Shown in pieces: positions 7,362 through 17,289 of a stretch of 42,810 nucleotides of DNA. Origin of the DNA: a virus; the IMG/VR virus record IMGVR_UViG_3300022539_000234, positions 1-42,810 of that record; one strand, 5' to 3'. Both the position numbers and the translations under genes were made by a program. The notes under the pieces are model-generated. The model searched no databases, was not told the DNA's origin, and saw nothing but the letters and a program-made list of their open reading frames with translations. Position 1 is the stretch's first letter. Each line of letters begins with the position of its first letter.

Positions 7362-9652
7362 TGGGAGTTATTCAACCGCCGGTTCAACAAAGAATGTACG
7401 TCGACGACGTAATGACCGATCCCTGGGTACGGTATTTTCAAGGCACTACAAAACAGACTAGTATCTTAACCACGGAAATAGTAGACAAGACGATATCGTC
7501 CGGTGTTATAACGCTGACCGGATCTCAGAAAATCCGGTTTATAACTGTTGATAGCGAGAGTGCGGCGGCAAGCGACGATCTTAATACGATCAGCGGCGGT
7601 AATGTAGGAGAGATTGCTATCCTGCAAGCTGAGGACAATGCGAGAACGGTTGTCGTAAAAGACGGCACGAATATCAAGTTGATGGGCGATTGCAGCCTTG
7701 GCGATACCGAAAAGAAAATTGCGCTACTTTGCGTTTCGAGTGGGGTTTACCACGAAATCGCAAGGCAATTGATAACTAACATAGTCGGTACACTGGATAT
7801 TCAGCATACATCTACGGAAGCGAACGATCACGCCTTAGAAATAGATGTAGATGCCGCAGGTTATGGCGACGTAAAAGCTCTGGATATAGCCTATATAACC
7901 GGCGCCATATCTCCTGGGGAAGATGAAGGTGTTATCCTTATAAATATAGATGAAATAGCAGCAGCCGGGGGAGATGTTTTTGCTGTTGAAGTATTGGCGA
8001 CCGATGGGGACGCGGGTATTTATGCACTGAAAGCAGCCGCATTGGTTGGCCCTATTCATCAAGATTCAGGAGTTTTCATCAATCCAACACTCGGCACAGA
8101 CAATACTCCAACCACCAACGTCCCCTATATGATTGATGGCCTTGTAGCTAACACCACGGACATCTTTGAGGCTCAAAATGAGTATATTATTATTGGTGCC
8201 AATGCTGCCTTCGAAGAAATAGAGTTCATACTTACAACCAACTCAAGCATAAGCATCAAGCCAACTTTTTGGTACTCAATATCAGGCACTAATCAATTTA
8301 CCCAATTTACTCCCGTGGACGGGACTAATGGTTTTAGGAATACCGGAGTCGTTGCTTGGGATGCTTCTGACCTAACTGGACATGTAGCCGATGATGTTAC
8401 TGGAAAGTTTGATATAAAAATCATACGCACTAGGGTTAATATACCGACAGAGCCGGTATTAGGATACGCAAAGACGGCTGCTACAACAGAGTATATTTGG
8501 GATAAGGAAGGAAATGTAAACATTAAGAATCTCGCGATCAGCGATCTTACAGCATCACAAGTCGTTGTAACCGATGGTAATAAGACGTTGGCTTCACGCG
8601 CGATAGGTATTGCTGATGATAATATAGTCGAAATGGATGATGCTGACGCAGCCGATGATGATTATGCTAAGTTTACAGCAAGGGGTCTTGAGGGGCGAGA
8701 TGCTACGGAAGTTAAAACTGATTTAAGTCTTGAAAATGTAGAAAACACCGTTCACTCTATCGATGCTCATACTATGGCAATTGATGGTAGAGATGTCAGT
8801 GCGGATGGAATAGCTCTCGACAGCCTTAATGATAATTCAATGGCTGATGCTTTACACCGTCACTCAGAGCTGAGTGCAAGTGATGGAACGCCTGATGCTG
8901 TTGTTAGTGTAGATTCTGATGGTATTCTATATGCTGATGCTGCTCCTGTAGGTATTGATATACTATATAGTGGTATTATTGGGACTCATCTTACTGTTGG
9001 TAATGATATTACTGTTGGCGGGACAGTTGATGGTGTTGATATAGCGGCAAGAGACCATGCTCAATTGCATGCAGTCGAGCATAAAGACGGTGGCTCAGAT
9101 GATTTACTAGCTGCACCTGGTATTATAGGTGGTGATACACCAGCGGCAGCCGCTTTTACTGATTCAAGCATAAGTGGAATACTTAGCCTTATTGGTGGGA
9201 AGATATTATTTCCTGCTACACAGAGTCCCAGTGCGGGCGCCAACACTTTGGATGATTATGAGGAGGGAGGTTGGACGCCGGACTTGCAATTCGGCGGCGC
9301 TAAGGTTGGGATAACGTATTCGACCCAGGCAGGAGCTTACATAAAAATTGGTAAGGTAGTTGTAGTTATTTTTGCCATTGTGCTAACATCGAAAGGTACC
9401 TCTACGGGAAATGCAAGAATATACGGCTTGCCTTTCACGATGTTAGACTCTCCCGCAATGTATCCTGGCGTTGCAATTCGTTTTGCCTATATTACCTTTG
9501 CCGATATGCTTAATGCAAGAGGGGTTAGGAATACTACTTACATGGAACTTAAAGAGGTAACAAACGCAGGTGCGCCGAGCTCAATACAGGATTCAAATTT
9601 TGCAAACAATTCTATAATAAATGCTACTCTGTTTTATGCGGCTACTGCGTAA
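7361..9652 (+). CDS. Tail fibre / receptor-binding protein
   Basis: This 763-residue protein has a short N-terminal adaptor (IQPPVQQRMYVDDVMTDPWVRYFQ) like those joining podovirus fibres to the tail, then long beta-rich, Asp/Thr/Gly-rich modules, a DYEEGGWTPDLQFGG segment and a C-terminal jelly-roll-like tip (residues about 650-763). The DNA changes character along the gene: the first third uses many C- or G-ending codons, whereas 8560-9180 is rich in GAT, GCT and GGT. That is a sign of exchanged modules, usual for fibres. No enzymatic active site is seen. It is likely the host-range determinant. Confidence 0.85.
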   Translation: MGVIQPPVQQRMYVDDVMTDPWVRYFQGTTKQTSILTTEIVDKTISSGVITLTGSQKIRFITVDSESAAASDDLNTISGGNVGEIAILQAEDNARTVVVKDGTNIKLMGDCSLGDTEKKIALLCVSSGVYHEIARQLITNIVGTLDIQHTSTEANDHALEIDVDAAGYGDVKALDIAYITGAISPGEDEGVILINIDEIAAAGGDVFAVEVLATDGDAGIYALKAAALVGPIHQDSGVFINPTLGTDNTPTTNVPYMIDGLVANTTDIFEAQNEYIIIGANAAFEEIEFILTTNSSISIKPTFWYSISGTNQFTQFTPVDGTNGFRNTGVVAWDASDLTGHVADDVTGKFDIKIIRTRVNIPTEPVLGYAKTAATTEYIWDKEGNVNIKNLAISDLTASQVVVTDGNKTLASRAIGIADDNIVEMDDADAADDDYAKFTARGLEGRDATEVKTDLSLENVENTVHSIDAHTMAIDGRDVSADGIALDSLNDNSMADALHRHSELSASDGTPDAVVSVDSDGILYADAAPVGIDILYSGIIGTHLTVGNDITVGGTVDGVDIAARDHAQLHAVEHKDGGSDDLLAAPGIIGGDTPAAAAFTDSSISGILSLIGGKILFPATQSPSAGANTLDDYEEGGWTPDLQFGGAKVGITYSTQAGAYIKIGKVVVVIFAIVLTSKGTSTGNARIYGLPFTMLDSPAMYPGVAIRFAYITFADMLNARGVRNTTYMELKEVTNAGAPSSIQDSNFANNSIINATLFYAATA

Positions 9653-9662
9653 GGAGAAATCA

Positions 9663-9902
9663 ATGTTAAGTAAACAAATATCTTACGATCACACGGTCAC
9701 AGAGCTTGGGCATATTCAGGTAAGACAAATAACAAGAATCATGGAAGATGGCAAGGAACTATCAATGTCCTACCATCGCCATGTTATAAGCCCTGGGGAT
9801 GATTATTCTGATCAGGACGAAAGAACTCAGGTGCTTGCTAATGCTATTCATACACCGGAGGTTGTGAAGGCGTATAAAGCACAGATTACAGATAAAGACT
9901 AA
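9663..9902 (+). CDS. Small conserved phage protein after the fibre
   Basis: This 79-residue protein starts at 9663 with AAGGAG 5 bases upstream. It reads as a beta strand (GHIQVRQITRIMEDGKEL), a SYHRHVISPGDD turn, then a helix (TQVLANAIHTPEVVKAYKA). This RxxHRHVxxPGDD pattern is common in small proteins beside tail genes in many phages, whose function is unknown. It may be a fibre-associated or chaperone protein. Confidence 0.8.
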   Translation: MLSKQISYDHTVTELGHIQVRQITRIMEDGKELSMSYHRHVISPGDDYSDQDERTQVLANAIHTPEVVKAYKAQITDKD

Positions 9903-9924
9903 ACAAACGAAAAAGGAGAAGATC

Positions 9925-10692
9925 ATGAAGTTAATAAGAATAATAATTCCTGTAATGTTATTTTTAACGCTTGCGCTCGGTTTTCCTCTTGGCTTTGTGA
10001 TGATGAACAAAGCGGATATGCGAGCAAGTGCCTTTGAGATCGCGGATATAGACATCCAGGACCAACCCGTTTCAATGGCGGACTTTGGATTAACATACCT
10101 TGTGGTGTCAACAATTGTAACAATCGGCGTCGCATGGTATCAGAGTGAGCAGCAAAAAAAGGCGCAAGAAGCGCAGCAACAGGCCATAAATAACGCCCGG
10201 GACGAGATGGCACCCTGGCGCGAAGCTCAGCTTGCAGCCATGAAAAAACATGGTGAATTGCTTGAGGCCGGTCCGGGCGAGTACGAGGAAAGTCCGGGTT
10301 ATCAGGCCTTGCTTGAGGGCGGCACGAAAGCCCTTGATATATCAGCGGCGTCAAGGGGTAAGGTTAGAGGCGGAGGCCACGAAAAAGCCCTGCTTCGATA
10401 TGGAACCGGCTTAGCTAAGCAGGATTACGGAAATTTCCTGAAACGCTATTACGACAAACTCAATGCGTGGGCTGTTAAGGCCGGGCTTGAACCTCAATCG
10501 TTACCATCTGAGGTAAATGCACTTATTGGAGCTGGACAACTTCAAGGCCAGGGTTATTTAAATCAAGGCAATATTGTTGCTCAATCAGCTCAGAACCTCG
10601 GAAATACATGGATGGATTATTGGCTGATCAATCAACTACAGCCACAAGGTTCTTATGGTACCAATGCGCCTACATACGGACAGATAGGCTAA
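9925..10692 (+). CDS. Probable DNA-ejection protein (P22 gp7-like position)
   Basis: This 255-residue protein has two N-terminal hydrophobic segments (residues 5-26 and about 55-70), then a helical QQKKAQEAQQQAINNARDEM region, an EESPGYQALLEGG motif and a GLAKQDYGNF segment. The ESPGYQ...EG and LA...Y..F pattern is typical of internal virion proteins annotated as DNA transfer proteins. P22 gp7, encoded after the tail genes, is likewise ejected with the DNA. AAAAAGGAGAAGATC precedes the ATG; an internal Met at 10078 would drop the first hydrophobic segment and remains possible. Confidence 0.7.
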   Translation: MKLIRIIIPVMLFLTLALGFPLGFVMMNKADMRASAFEIADIDIQDQPVSMADFGLTYLVVSTIVTIGVAWYQSEQQKKAQEAQQQAINNARDEMAPWREAQLAAMKKHGELLEAGPGEYEESPGYQALLEGGTKALDISAASRGKVRGGGHEKALLRYGTGLAKQDYGNFLKRYYDKLNAWAVKAGLEPQSLPSEVNALIGAGQLQGQGYLNQGNIVAQSAQNLGNTWMDYWLINQLQPQGSYGTNAPTYGQIG

Positions 10693-10707
10693 TAGGAGAA
10701 ATTAGAT

Positions 10708-11310
10708 ATGGCTTGGGAAGATATTTATGAATCTGATTTATGGTGGTCATGGATACAAACGCAGGATGTACCAGATCCCCACGCTCAACCTTGGGCTTAT
10801 CGGGCATTTGTTGATTCAGCCCGGCGATATTGGGAAGAACATGGCGAATTGCCGGGAGCCGGAGGGCCTTACCCTGACCCCGCTGATCCAACTCCTGTTA
10901 TACCAGAGCCAATACAGCCACCGGCTCCACCTGAACCAACTCCTACATTACCTCCCCTTGTTGGTGGGCTTGTGGGTTCATTGCCGCCGGAAGATGTTCC
11001 TCCTGAATTAGCACCATATGTACCAGTTGGACATGAGTACGGGGATGTAGTTTATCCTGAAGATATTCAGCCCGAGCTTTTTGATCCGACACCTCCATAT
11101 ATCCCGGGCGGACCGGCCCCGCCGCCGCCCGGAATTCCCGGAGCTGCACTCTCGGCTATGCCCGCCAGCGGTATTGCGCCAGCCGCAGGCAGAGGTGCGG
11201 GTGCAGGGGTAGGGGCGCCGCAGAATATGAACGCTTTGCATAATTATTATAACCTATTCGGGCATTTAGGGGTAGTCGGCCCGAGTAAGTACAATGCTCT
11301 TTTGGAATAA
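10708..11310 (+). CDS. Proline-rich probable virion protein
   Basis: This 200-residue protein starts with a Trp-rich head (AWEDIYESDLWWSWIQT), then a long Pro-rich segment (about residues 50-155) with repeated PPEPTP, PPY and PGGPAPPPPG elements, and a Gly/Ala C-terminus ending HLGVVGPSKYNALLE. It lies between two likely ejection-protein genes, 15 bases after the first, with its own AGGAGAAA site. The composition suggests an extended linker protein inside the head or ejection channel; no family is recognised. Confidence 0.7.
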   Translation: MAWEDIYESDLWWSWIQTQDVPDPHAQPWAYRAFVDSARRYWEEHGELPGAGGPYPDPADPTPVIPEPIQPPAPPEPTPTLPPLVGGLVGSLPPEDVPPELAPYVPVGHEYGDVVYPEDIQPELFDPTPPYIPGGPAPPPPGIPGAALSAMPASGIAPAAGRGAGAGVGAPQNMNALHNYYNLFGHLGVVGPSKYNALLE

Positions 11311-11322
11311 GGAGAAAATAAA

Positions 11323-12198
11323 ATGCCAGCAATTATCCCGCAATTTAATTTATTGGAAAAATACGTCACAAAAGAAAAGCTGAAAGGAATCCAAGATCAA
11401 CGAGCACGAAATAAGCTCTTGGATTACCGCAGCGGAATACGCTTTGAGAGAGAGGGTAAAACCTTTGAGCAGCAACAGAAAAAAGGTAAACTTGATATGG
11501 CCGTGCTTAAATTCAAGACTGTCGAGGAGATGAGGGACTCTATCGAGGGCAAGATGCGATTCATAAATTGGGAAGGTTACGCAGCCTCAAGGGATTACTT
11601 CATTGATTTAGGGGCTGATGAGTTTATGAAGGGTACGCTACTTCCAAAGCCCGAGAATTTTGTCAAGCAAGCCCAGGAGAGCGGGAAGTCTGTTGCAGAG
11701 GTCTTTGAAAAGTGGAAAACGGACACTCTCGGCCCTGCCCTAGTGGACATTAAAGAGCAAATTGATAAGAAAAAACTTGAGCAGATGGGGCACCCGGATA
11801 TCGGGGCTTTAAGGAAATTCGAGTCTGGTAGCGAAAAAGTCACAGAGGAATTTAAGGGCAAAGGCGTATGGGGAGAAAAAGCGAGAGCTCCAAGAAAACT
11901 TGAAGGCAAAGATACTGAATTTAAAATCAGAAAGGAGCTCGCCGCTGTTGAAAAGGCGCGAAAAGCCCTTGAAAAAACTGGTGGTATTAGCGATATTTTA
12001 TTCACATTACTAAGTGAATCAAACCCTGAAAAAGCAGCCGAGCTTAAAGGAACGCCCGAAGAAAGCGCAGCTTACCTAAAAGAGTGGGAAGATTGGTTGA
12101 GGTCTCAACTTATAGGCGGGCAAACCACCACACAGCCAGCCGAAGCAAAAGGCTTTACTCACGAGTACAGGAACCGTAAATTATTCAAGGTAAAGTAA
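11323..12198 (+). CDS. Helical probable ejection protein
   Basis: This 291-residue protein is almost wholly helical and charged, with coiled-coil-like heptads at about residues 10-60 and 155-235 and no membrane segment. It starts AIIPQFNLLEKYVTKEKL after an AAGGAGAAAATAAA site and ends directly against the next start. Small helical proteins in this position (compare P22 gp20) are packed in the head and ejected. The assignment rests on position and composition. Confidence 0.65.
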   Translation: MPAIIPQFNLLEKYVTKEKLKGIQDQRARNKLLDYRSGIRFEREGKTFEQQQKKGKLDMAVLKFKTVEEMRDSIEGKMRFINWEGYAASRDYFIDLGADEFMKGTLLPKPENFVKQAQESGKSVAEVFEKWKTDTLGPALVDIKEQIDKKKLEQMGHPDIGALRKFESGSEKVTEEFKGKGVWGEKARAPRKLEGKDTEFKIRKELAAVEKARKALEKTGGISDILFTLLSESNPEKAAELKGTPEESAAYLKEWEDWLRSQLIGGQTTTQPAEAKGFTHEYRNRKLFKVK

Positions 12199-15100
12199 AT
12201 GCCCATTGTCAGCATACCACAAAGAAATATCGTCGTTAAATTTCCCTACAACATGACAGACGAGGAGATCCAGCGGATTATCGAGGAAGAAATATTGCCT
12301 TTTCCTTCTCCCGAAGTGGCTGAGGCAGCTCCTAAATTGAGTACGGATCCGGAGCCGAGTCTTTATGAGAAGGCAAAGCGGGTTTTTAGAGGTGAAAAGC
12401 CGATCAAGGGAGAGATTAAGGTGCCCGTTGAGGCGGGAGATCCAGAGCTTACAGACCCGGCTAAATTTCCGCAGCCCACAGGCCCGGAGGATTATCCGCC
12501 CGGAACATTTGACGAATATGGCAAGCCCATTACCGCCGTTGGTCCGACTAAAACATTCGGTATTTCCGAAACGGGCGAAGCGATCCCGGAACGCCGTTTG
12601 CCGGATCCCGGAATAACTGACATCCCAGCTCCCCCGATAACCGACATTTATCCACAAGGCCCAAGGGCCGGTCCACTCCCGGCGGGTATAGGATATTTGC
12701 AGAAACCTATTGAAACCGCTCTTGACTTCTGGAATCAATACTTGATGTCACCAGGTGAAGAAAAAGAGATGCGGTCTAAATATCCTAACCTCATGGCTGC
12801 TCGATATGCCGCTGCAAGTCTTTTCATCCCTGGTTTAGGAGAAAAGCTTGCTTCACCTATGGAACTTGAGACTTTTCAGCGATTACCTTTCGAGGAGCAA
12901 CAAAATAGAATCATAGGCCTTGCAGCCGGGTATATTTCTTTTGGCGCCGGCACAGAGCTTGCCAAGCAATTAGCCTTGAAGGCCGCTTTAAAATATCCCT
13001 GGTTGACTAAGCCGAGGAAAGGCCCAATCAAGACTTTGTTTGAATCTAATTGGTATAGGCGTTTGAAAGTAAAAGAGCGCGGCCTTCTTGTCCAGAATAT
13101 TGATGTAATGATTAAGGGCATGGAAACCCGGGGCATGAGCGAGGCTCAAATATTGAGAGCACTCCAAAGGCACGATCTCACAGACGCCGCTTATAAACGA
13201 TTTGCCAAAGCTCAGAAGATTGAGCCCGAGGCAGAGGTTATAATCCCGCCTGAACCCCCTAAAAAGCCCGTAGAAGTTAAGCCAACGGCAAAACCGGCCG
13301 AAGTTGTCCCGAAAGAGCCCGTTAAACCCCCTATAAAGCCCTCAGCGCCCCCCACAGCGACGATCGCTCCCGAAGCCATACCTGTAGATATGTCAAGAAT
13401 TTACTCTGTTGCTATTAAACTTGATGATGGAAAAATCTATAAAGGTGTTCCAGGAGAAATCCATAAGGATATTGTAGATAGAGTTCCAAAAGACAAATTT
13501 GGTAAAATGTATTCGAATCTTCAATACGATAATATGGGTTATATTGGTTATGATGGTAAATTTTATACAAGGAAAGAAGCATCAAAATTACCTCCAATAA
13601 CTCCCGAACGCAATCCTTTTCCCGAAAAGAAAAAGCCGGGCAAGGCCTATAAGCCCATAAAGCAGAAAGAGGAAAAGGTATTAACTCTCCGGGGCGCTAT
13701 CCGAAATATGGGCAATCTCAAACCGATTCGTCTGTCCAGCGGTAAGATTTCAATGGAGATGAAAGATATTTCCAGATTCTTATTTGCCCGGGTTACAAAA
13801 GGTCAACAGCGTATGCCTTTTGATTTAGCCGAGGAGCAGCTCAAGCGTGACGGTTGGCTGAATCCTGATGAGGAGCTCCAAACCGTTTTAAAAGATCCTG
13901 CTAATTTCACACGAAACAAGGTTGTCTTTGAGGGTAAGGAAAAGCCCGAGCACCTTAAAACCGAAAAGGAAAAGCGAGTTGATAAACAAGCAGCCTGGGA
14001 GCCCGAAGCTCCGCCCGAGGGCGAATACGTCACGATAAAAGCCGAGGATTTGCCGGAAGGGGCGAAATTGACCCTGATCGAAGATAAGAGTACAACGGGA
14101 TGGGATATCTACGAGGTTTCAGGGAAAGATCCGTTTGAGATCACTATTGAGGACGGGGATGTTATTAAGCTAAAGCCGCTGGACAAGATCCAGGTTTTAA
14201 AAAAGGATTTAGTGGCAGCCAGGCCGGCTGAAATCCCAGAGGAAGCACAGGCTGAGGCTTTGGATATTTATCTTGAGGGTAAAAAGAAGCCCGAAATTAA
14301 AGAAGTAGAAAAAGAGCTTGGGGCAAGAATAGATAAAATTGCCAAAGACGAAACCCAAAGAGGAAGCTTAGAAAGGCCGGCCCCCGGAGCAAAGCCAAGC
14401 AAAGAGCCCGCTAAGCCGTTCAGATTTACAAGTCTTAGAAAAGAGGCTCAGTTTAAAGCCTCTCAAGGCGTACAAAAACCTAGCCTCATGAAAAGAGTTA
14501 CCGAAACCTTCACATCTTTGGCTCAAAAAGCATCAAGGGAATTCGAGCATATTCCAAAAACTAAAGAGTTTGCGGAATTAAGAGTCGCTCTATTAAGGCT
14601 TGCTAAACAAAAGGGAGTTGCATCTGATCGTACAAAAAGAGTTTTACAGGGTATTACTATTGATCTTAATAAAAATAATTACGATCTGTTTTCCCGTAAA
14701 GTTATCATGGATGATCTCGCTGCCACAAAAGATGAGGGCAAGCTTGTCCCGACCTGGTTTTCAGATAAAGAGTATTTAAGGGTGAATGAAGCTGTTAAGC
14801 AGAATACAACTATACAAGCCGCTATTGAAAAACGAGATCGTTTTTGGTCTGCCCTAAAATCTGATTATATCGAAGCTATGAAAGCTATCGGGTTTGATGT
14901 TTCTAAAAAGGTGAGTAGGGATTCTTATTTCAGACACCAGGTTTTAGATTATATAAACATCAAGGGAATATTCGGAGTTGGACGAAAGTTAAAAACGCCG
15001 AGGGCAAGAGGATTTTTAAAGAAACGGATAGGGAGCGAGCTTGAAATTAATACTGACTATCTACAAGCTGAGCATGAAGTTATGGCTCAAATGCTGTATG

Positions 15101-17106
15101 ATATCGAGGTCGCAAACACGATCAGGAAAGTTGATGTTGAATATAATATCATTGACAGTCTTAAAAAGAAGGCCATAAAAAAACGAAAAGAAACCGAAGA
15201 TCCTGATATATCATGGGAGGATTTCATTCCTGATGATTATTCTGCATGGCAGCCCAGCGATGGCAATGTATTCTATATGGCTGATTCTATTCCCGCCAAA
15301 ATTGCAGTCCAAATTGAAAAGGGTCTATTAGAAGAATTTGGTATTACTAAAGATCATTTAAGAAAGGTCTTGGCCGTTGGCTTAAAGCGGCGCCAGTTTG
15401 TTTTAAAAGATGAAATAATTGCTACTCTTGATAATATGGTTCGGCTAAGAAGCGAAAACCCGTTTTTGGAAGCCCAAAGAACTCTTATAAATAAATGGAA
15501 ACAATGGCAGTTAATTTCTCCGCGGCGATTATTTAAATATAATATAAGAAATTTGACTGGTGACGCCGAGGCTGTTTTTGTTGGCAATCCGAGCGGCTTT
15601 GAAAGAATACCACACGCATTAAAAGAACTCTATGACGTTTTTGTTAATAAAAAAACTATGCCAACCAATATGCAAGATTGGTTTGAGCGAGGCGGGATGC
15701 AATCCACCCTCCAAACCCAGGAGATGGGTGATATCAACACTCTTAAAATATTCATACAGCTACACGCAAAGGGAAAAAAGATAAGCGAGATCCCGAAAAC
15801 CGCCTGGAATCAGTACTGGAAAACAGCCAGGCTTTCAACTGATTTCAGGGAAGCAACCCTGAGATACGCAAACTATCTTGATTATTTAGATCAAATAAAT
15901 TCAAGCAAAAATGGATTGCCTAAAAATTATGGTGCATCAATTCCAGAAGAAATCAAAGGCATAAAAAATCCTAAAGACAAGGCTTTTATGTTATCTAATG
16001 ATCTTGTTGGGGCTTATGATAGAATCTCAGTTGCCGGCCAAACGTTCAGGGAGCACGTTTACCCCTTCTGGTCATTCCAGGAAATTAATATGAGGCGGTA
16101 TTTCAGACTGTTTAAAAACGCAGCTAATAACGATAGACTCGCCGAGGCCATCGGTAGGAAAGCTCTCGGGTCGGCGGTAAAATCCACCTTTACGACCATA
16201 AGGGTAGGTAAGCTTTTAATCAAGGTTACTGCCTTTTGGGTTGGACTGCAAATTTACAACCATCTTGTTTTTCCGGAGGAGGAAAAAGAGCTCAGCCAAC
16301 ACGTAAGGAATAGACCCCATATAATTTTAGGTAGAGGTAAAGATGGAAAAATAGATTACTTCAGCCGAATTGGTATCCTGGGTGATTTTCTCGAATGGTT
16401 CGGCCTAGATATTGCCCCAAAATATATCGACGCTCTAATGACTGGCAAAATGACTCCAAAAGAAATCGCTCTCGATATGGCAGAATCGCCAATAAACAAG
16501 ACGGTACAGGGTATGTTCCCATTTATTAAGGTCGGTGCTGAGGTTATCACCCGGAAGGCCTTGTTTCCTGATGTATTCAAACCGAGGGTTATCAGGGATA
16601 GAATTTTTCATTTAGCAAGATCGTTCGCTATGGAGGAAGAATTTAAAGCGGTTTTTGACAGGCCATCGAGGCCATATAAAACAACTATCAAAAAGTTTTT
16701 TATTTATTCTCAAGATCCTAACCAGGCAGCTTATTCAGAGATATTTGAAGAAAAAAGACGGTTCCTAAAGAAGATTGGAAAATATGGGGAGGGTTACTGG
16801 ATAACGCCTCGTGGTGATGCGCTTTATAATATTCGACTTTCTTTAAAGTATGACGACAAAGATTCTGCTAAAAAATATTTACAGGAATACATCCTTGCTG
16901 GTGGTAATATAAAGGGGCTTGAAAGATCGTTGTCTAATTTAGATCCACTCCACGGCATGAATAAGGACGAGAAAATGGTCTTTGTGGAATATTTAAAAAA
17001 GACCGGAGAGACAAAAAAAATAAAAGGGATCGATGTTCCCACGTTATTAGCAAGAGCTTATAAACATTATTTTGATATTCTTACCCTTGAAGAAAAAGGA
17101 AAATGA
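12199..17106 (+). CDS. Giant internal virion / ejection protein
   Basis: At 1635 residues this is the largest gene. It begins with VSIPQRNIVVKFPYNMTDEEIQ, a motif common at the start of phage internal proteins. A Pro-rich linker region (residues about 110-180 and 345-400) is followed by small modules: IYSVAIKLDDGKIYKGV...GYDGKFYTRKEA (about 397-465) and ISRFLFARV...LKRDGWL (about 510-560), both of types recurrent in large polyvalent phage proteins. From about residue 770 the protein is helical, with a hydrophobic segment near 1335-1360 (LLIKVTAFWVGLQIYNHLVF). It resembles the LPD38-type C-terminal region of such proteins, though I cannot confirm this. Role: ejected with DNA, spanning the envelope, like P22 gp16 but far larger. 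No lysozyme or protease active site was recognised. Confidence 0.8.
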   Translation: MPIVSIPQRNIVVKFPYNMTDEEIQRIIEEEILPFPSPEVAEAAPKLSTDPEPSLYEKAKRVFRGEKPIKGEIKVPVEAGDPELTDPAKFPQPTGPEDYPPGTFDEYGKPITAVGPTKTFGISETGEAIPERRLPDPGITDIPAPPITDIYPQGPRAGPLPAGIGYLQKPIETALDFWNQYLMSPGEEKEMRSKYPNLMAARYAAASLFIPGLGEKLASPMELETFQRLPFEEQQNRIIGLAAGYISFGAGTELAKQLALKAALKYPWLTKPRKGPIKTLFESNWYRRLKVKERGLLVQNIDVMIKGMETRGMSEAQILRALQRHDLTDAAYKRFAKAQKIEPEAEVIIPPEPPKKPVEVKPTAKPAEVVPKEPVKPPIKPSAPPTATIAPEAIPVDMSRIYSVAIKLDDGKIYKGVPGEIHKDIVDRVPKDKFGKMYSNLQYDNMGYIGYDGKFYTRKEASKLPPITPERNPFPEKKKPGKAYKPIKQKEEKVLTLRGAIRNMGNLKPIRLSSGKISMEMKDISRFLFARVTKGQQRMPFDLAEEQLKRDGWLNPDEELQTVLKDPANFTRNKVVFEGKEKPEHLKTEKEKRVDKQAAWEPEAPPEGEYVTIKAEDLPEGAKLTLIEDKSTTGWDIYEVSGKDPFEITIEDGDVIKLKPLDKIQVLKKDLVAARPAEIPEEAQAEALDIYLEGKKKPEIKEVEKELGARIDKIAKDETQRGSLERPAPGAKPSKEPAKPFRFTSLRKEAQFKASQGVQKPSLMKRVTETFTSLAQKASREFEHIPKTKEFAELRVALLRLAKQKGVASDRTKRVLQGITIDLNKNNYDLFSRKVIMDDLAATKDEGKLVPTWFSDKEYLRVNEAVKQNTTIQAAIEKRDRFWSALKSDYIEAMKAIGFDVSKKVSRDSYFRHQVLDYINIKGIFGVGRKLKTPRARGFLKKRIGSELEINTDYLQAEHEVMAQMLYDIEVANTIRKVDVEYNIIDSLKKKAIKKRKETEDPDISWEDFIPDDYSAWQPSDGNVFYMADSIPAKIAVQIEKGLLEEFGITKDHLRKVLAVGLKRRQFVLKDEIIATLDNMVRLRSENPFLEAQRTLINKWKQWQLISPRRLFKYNIRNLTGDAEAVFVGNPSGFERIPHALKELYDVFVNKKTMPTNMQDWFERGGMQSTLQTQEMGDINTLKIFIQLHAKGKKISEIPKTAWNQYWKTARLSTDFREATLRYANYLDYLDQINSSKNGLPKNYGASIPEEIKGIKNPKDKAFMLSNDLVGAYDRISVAGQTFREHVYPFWSFQEINMRRYFRLFKNAANNDRLAEAIGRKALGSAVKSTFTTIRVGKLLIKVTAFWVGLQIYNHLVFPEEEKELSQHVRNRPHIILGRGKDGKIDYFSRIGILGDFLEWFGLDIAPKYIDALMTGKMTPKEIALDMAESPINKTVQGMFPFIKVGAEVITRKALFPDVFKPRVIRDRIFHLARSFAMEEEFKAVFDRPSRPYKTTIKKFFIYSQDPNQAAYSEIFEEKRRFLKKIGKYGEGYWITPRGDALYNIRLSLKYDDKDSAKKYLQEYILAGGNIKGLERSLSNLDPLHGMNKDEKMVFVEYLKKTGETKKIKGIDVPTLLARAYKHYFDILTLEEKGK

Positions 17107-17109
17107 GAA

Positions 17110-17265
17110 ATGAATAAATTTGATATCGACGATAAAGACCTCGCGATTATTGCAATAACCTTAATAGCTTTGTGCTCTGTGTTTGTGATCGAGACGCCGG
17201 GTGACATAGTAACCCAGGCTCTTATAGCACTCGGCGCCCTTGCTATTGGCAGGAAAAAGGAATAG
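17110..17265 (+). CDS. Small two-helix membrane protein (holin candidate)
   Basis: The ATG is three bases after the giant gene and opens a 51-residue protein with two hydrophobic segments (LAIIAITLIALCSVFVI and IVTQALIALGALAIG), a short loop with ETPGD and a basic tail (GRKKE). Two-helix proteins this small, at the end of the late operon, are often class II holins or internal membrane proteins. The endolysin, however, lies far away at 31821, so the lysis role is open. Confidence 0.7.
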   Translation: MNKFDIDDKDLAIIAITLIALCSVFVIETPGDIVTQALIALGALAIGRKKE

Positions 17266-17267
17266 TT

Positions 17268-17289
17268 TAGCCACCATTATGGTTGGCTA
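17268..17289. terminator. Hairpin between convergent operons
   Basis: TAGCCACCAT pairs with ATGGTTGGCTA, ten pairs with one bulged T. It lies immediately after the last rightward gene and overlaps the end of the last leftward gene, where a two-way terminator is expected. Neither side has a clear U-tract, so strength is uncertain. Confidence 0.55.

Noticed and set aside
9923-10354. 143-residue leftward frame inside the gp7-like gene
   Set aside because: It opposes a well-initiated late gene and has an Arg/Pro-rich shadow composition.
11595-12005. 136-residue leftward frame inside the helical ejection protein
   Set aside because: Composition is the shadow of a charged helical gene; no start signal and no leftward neighbours.
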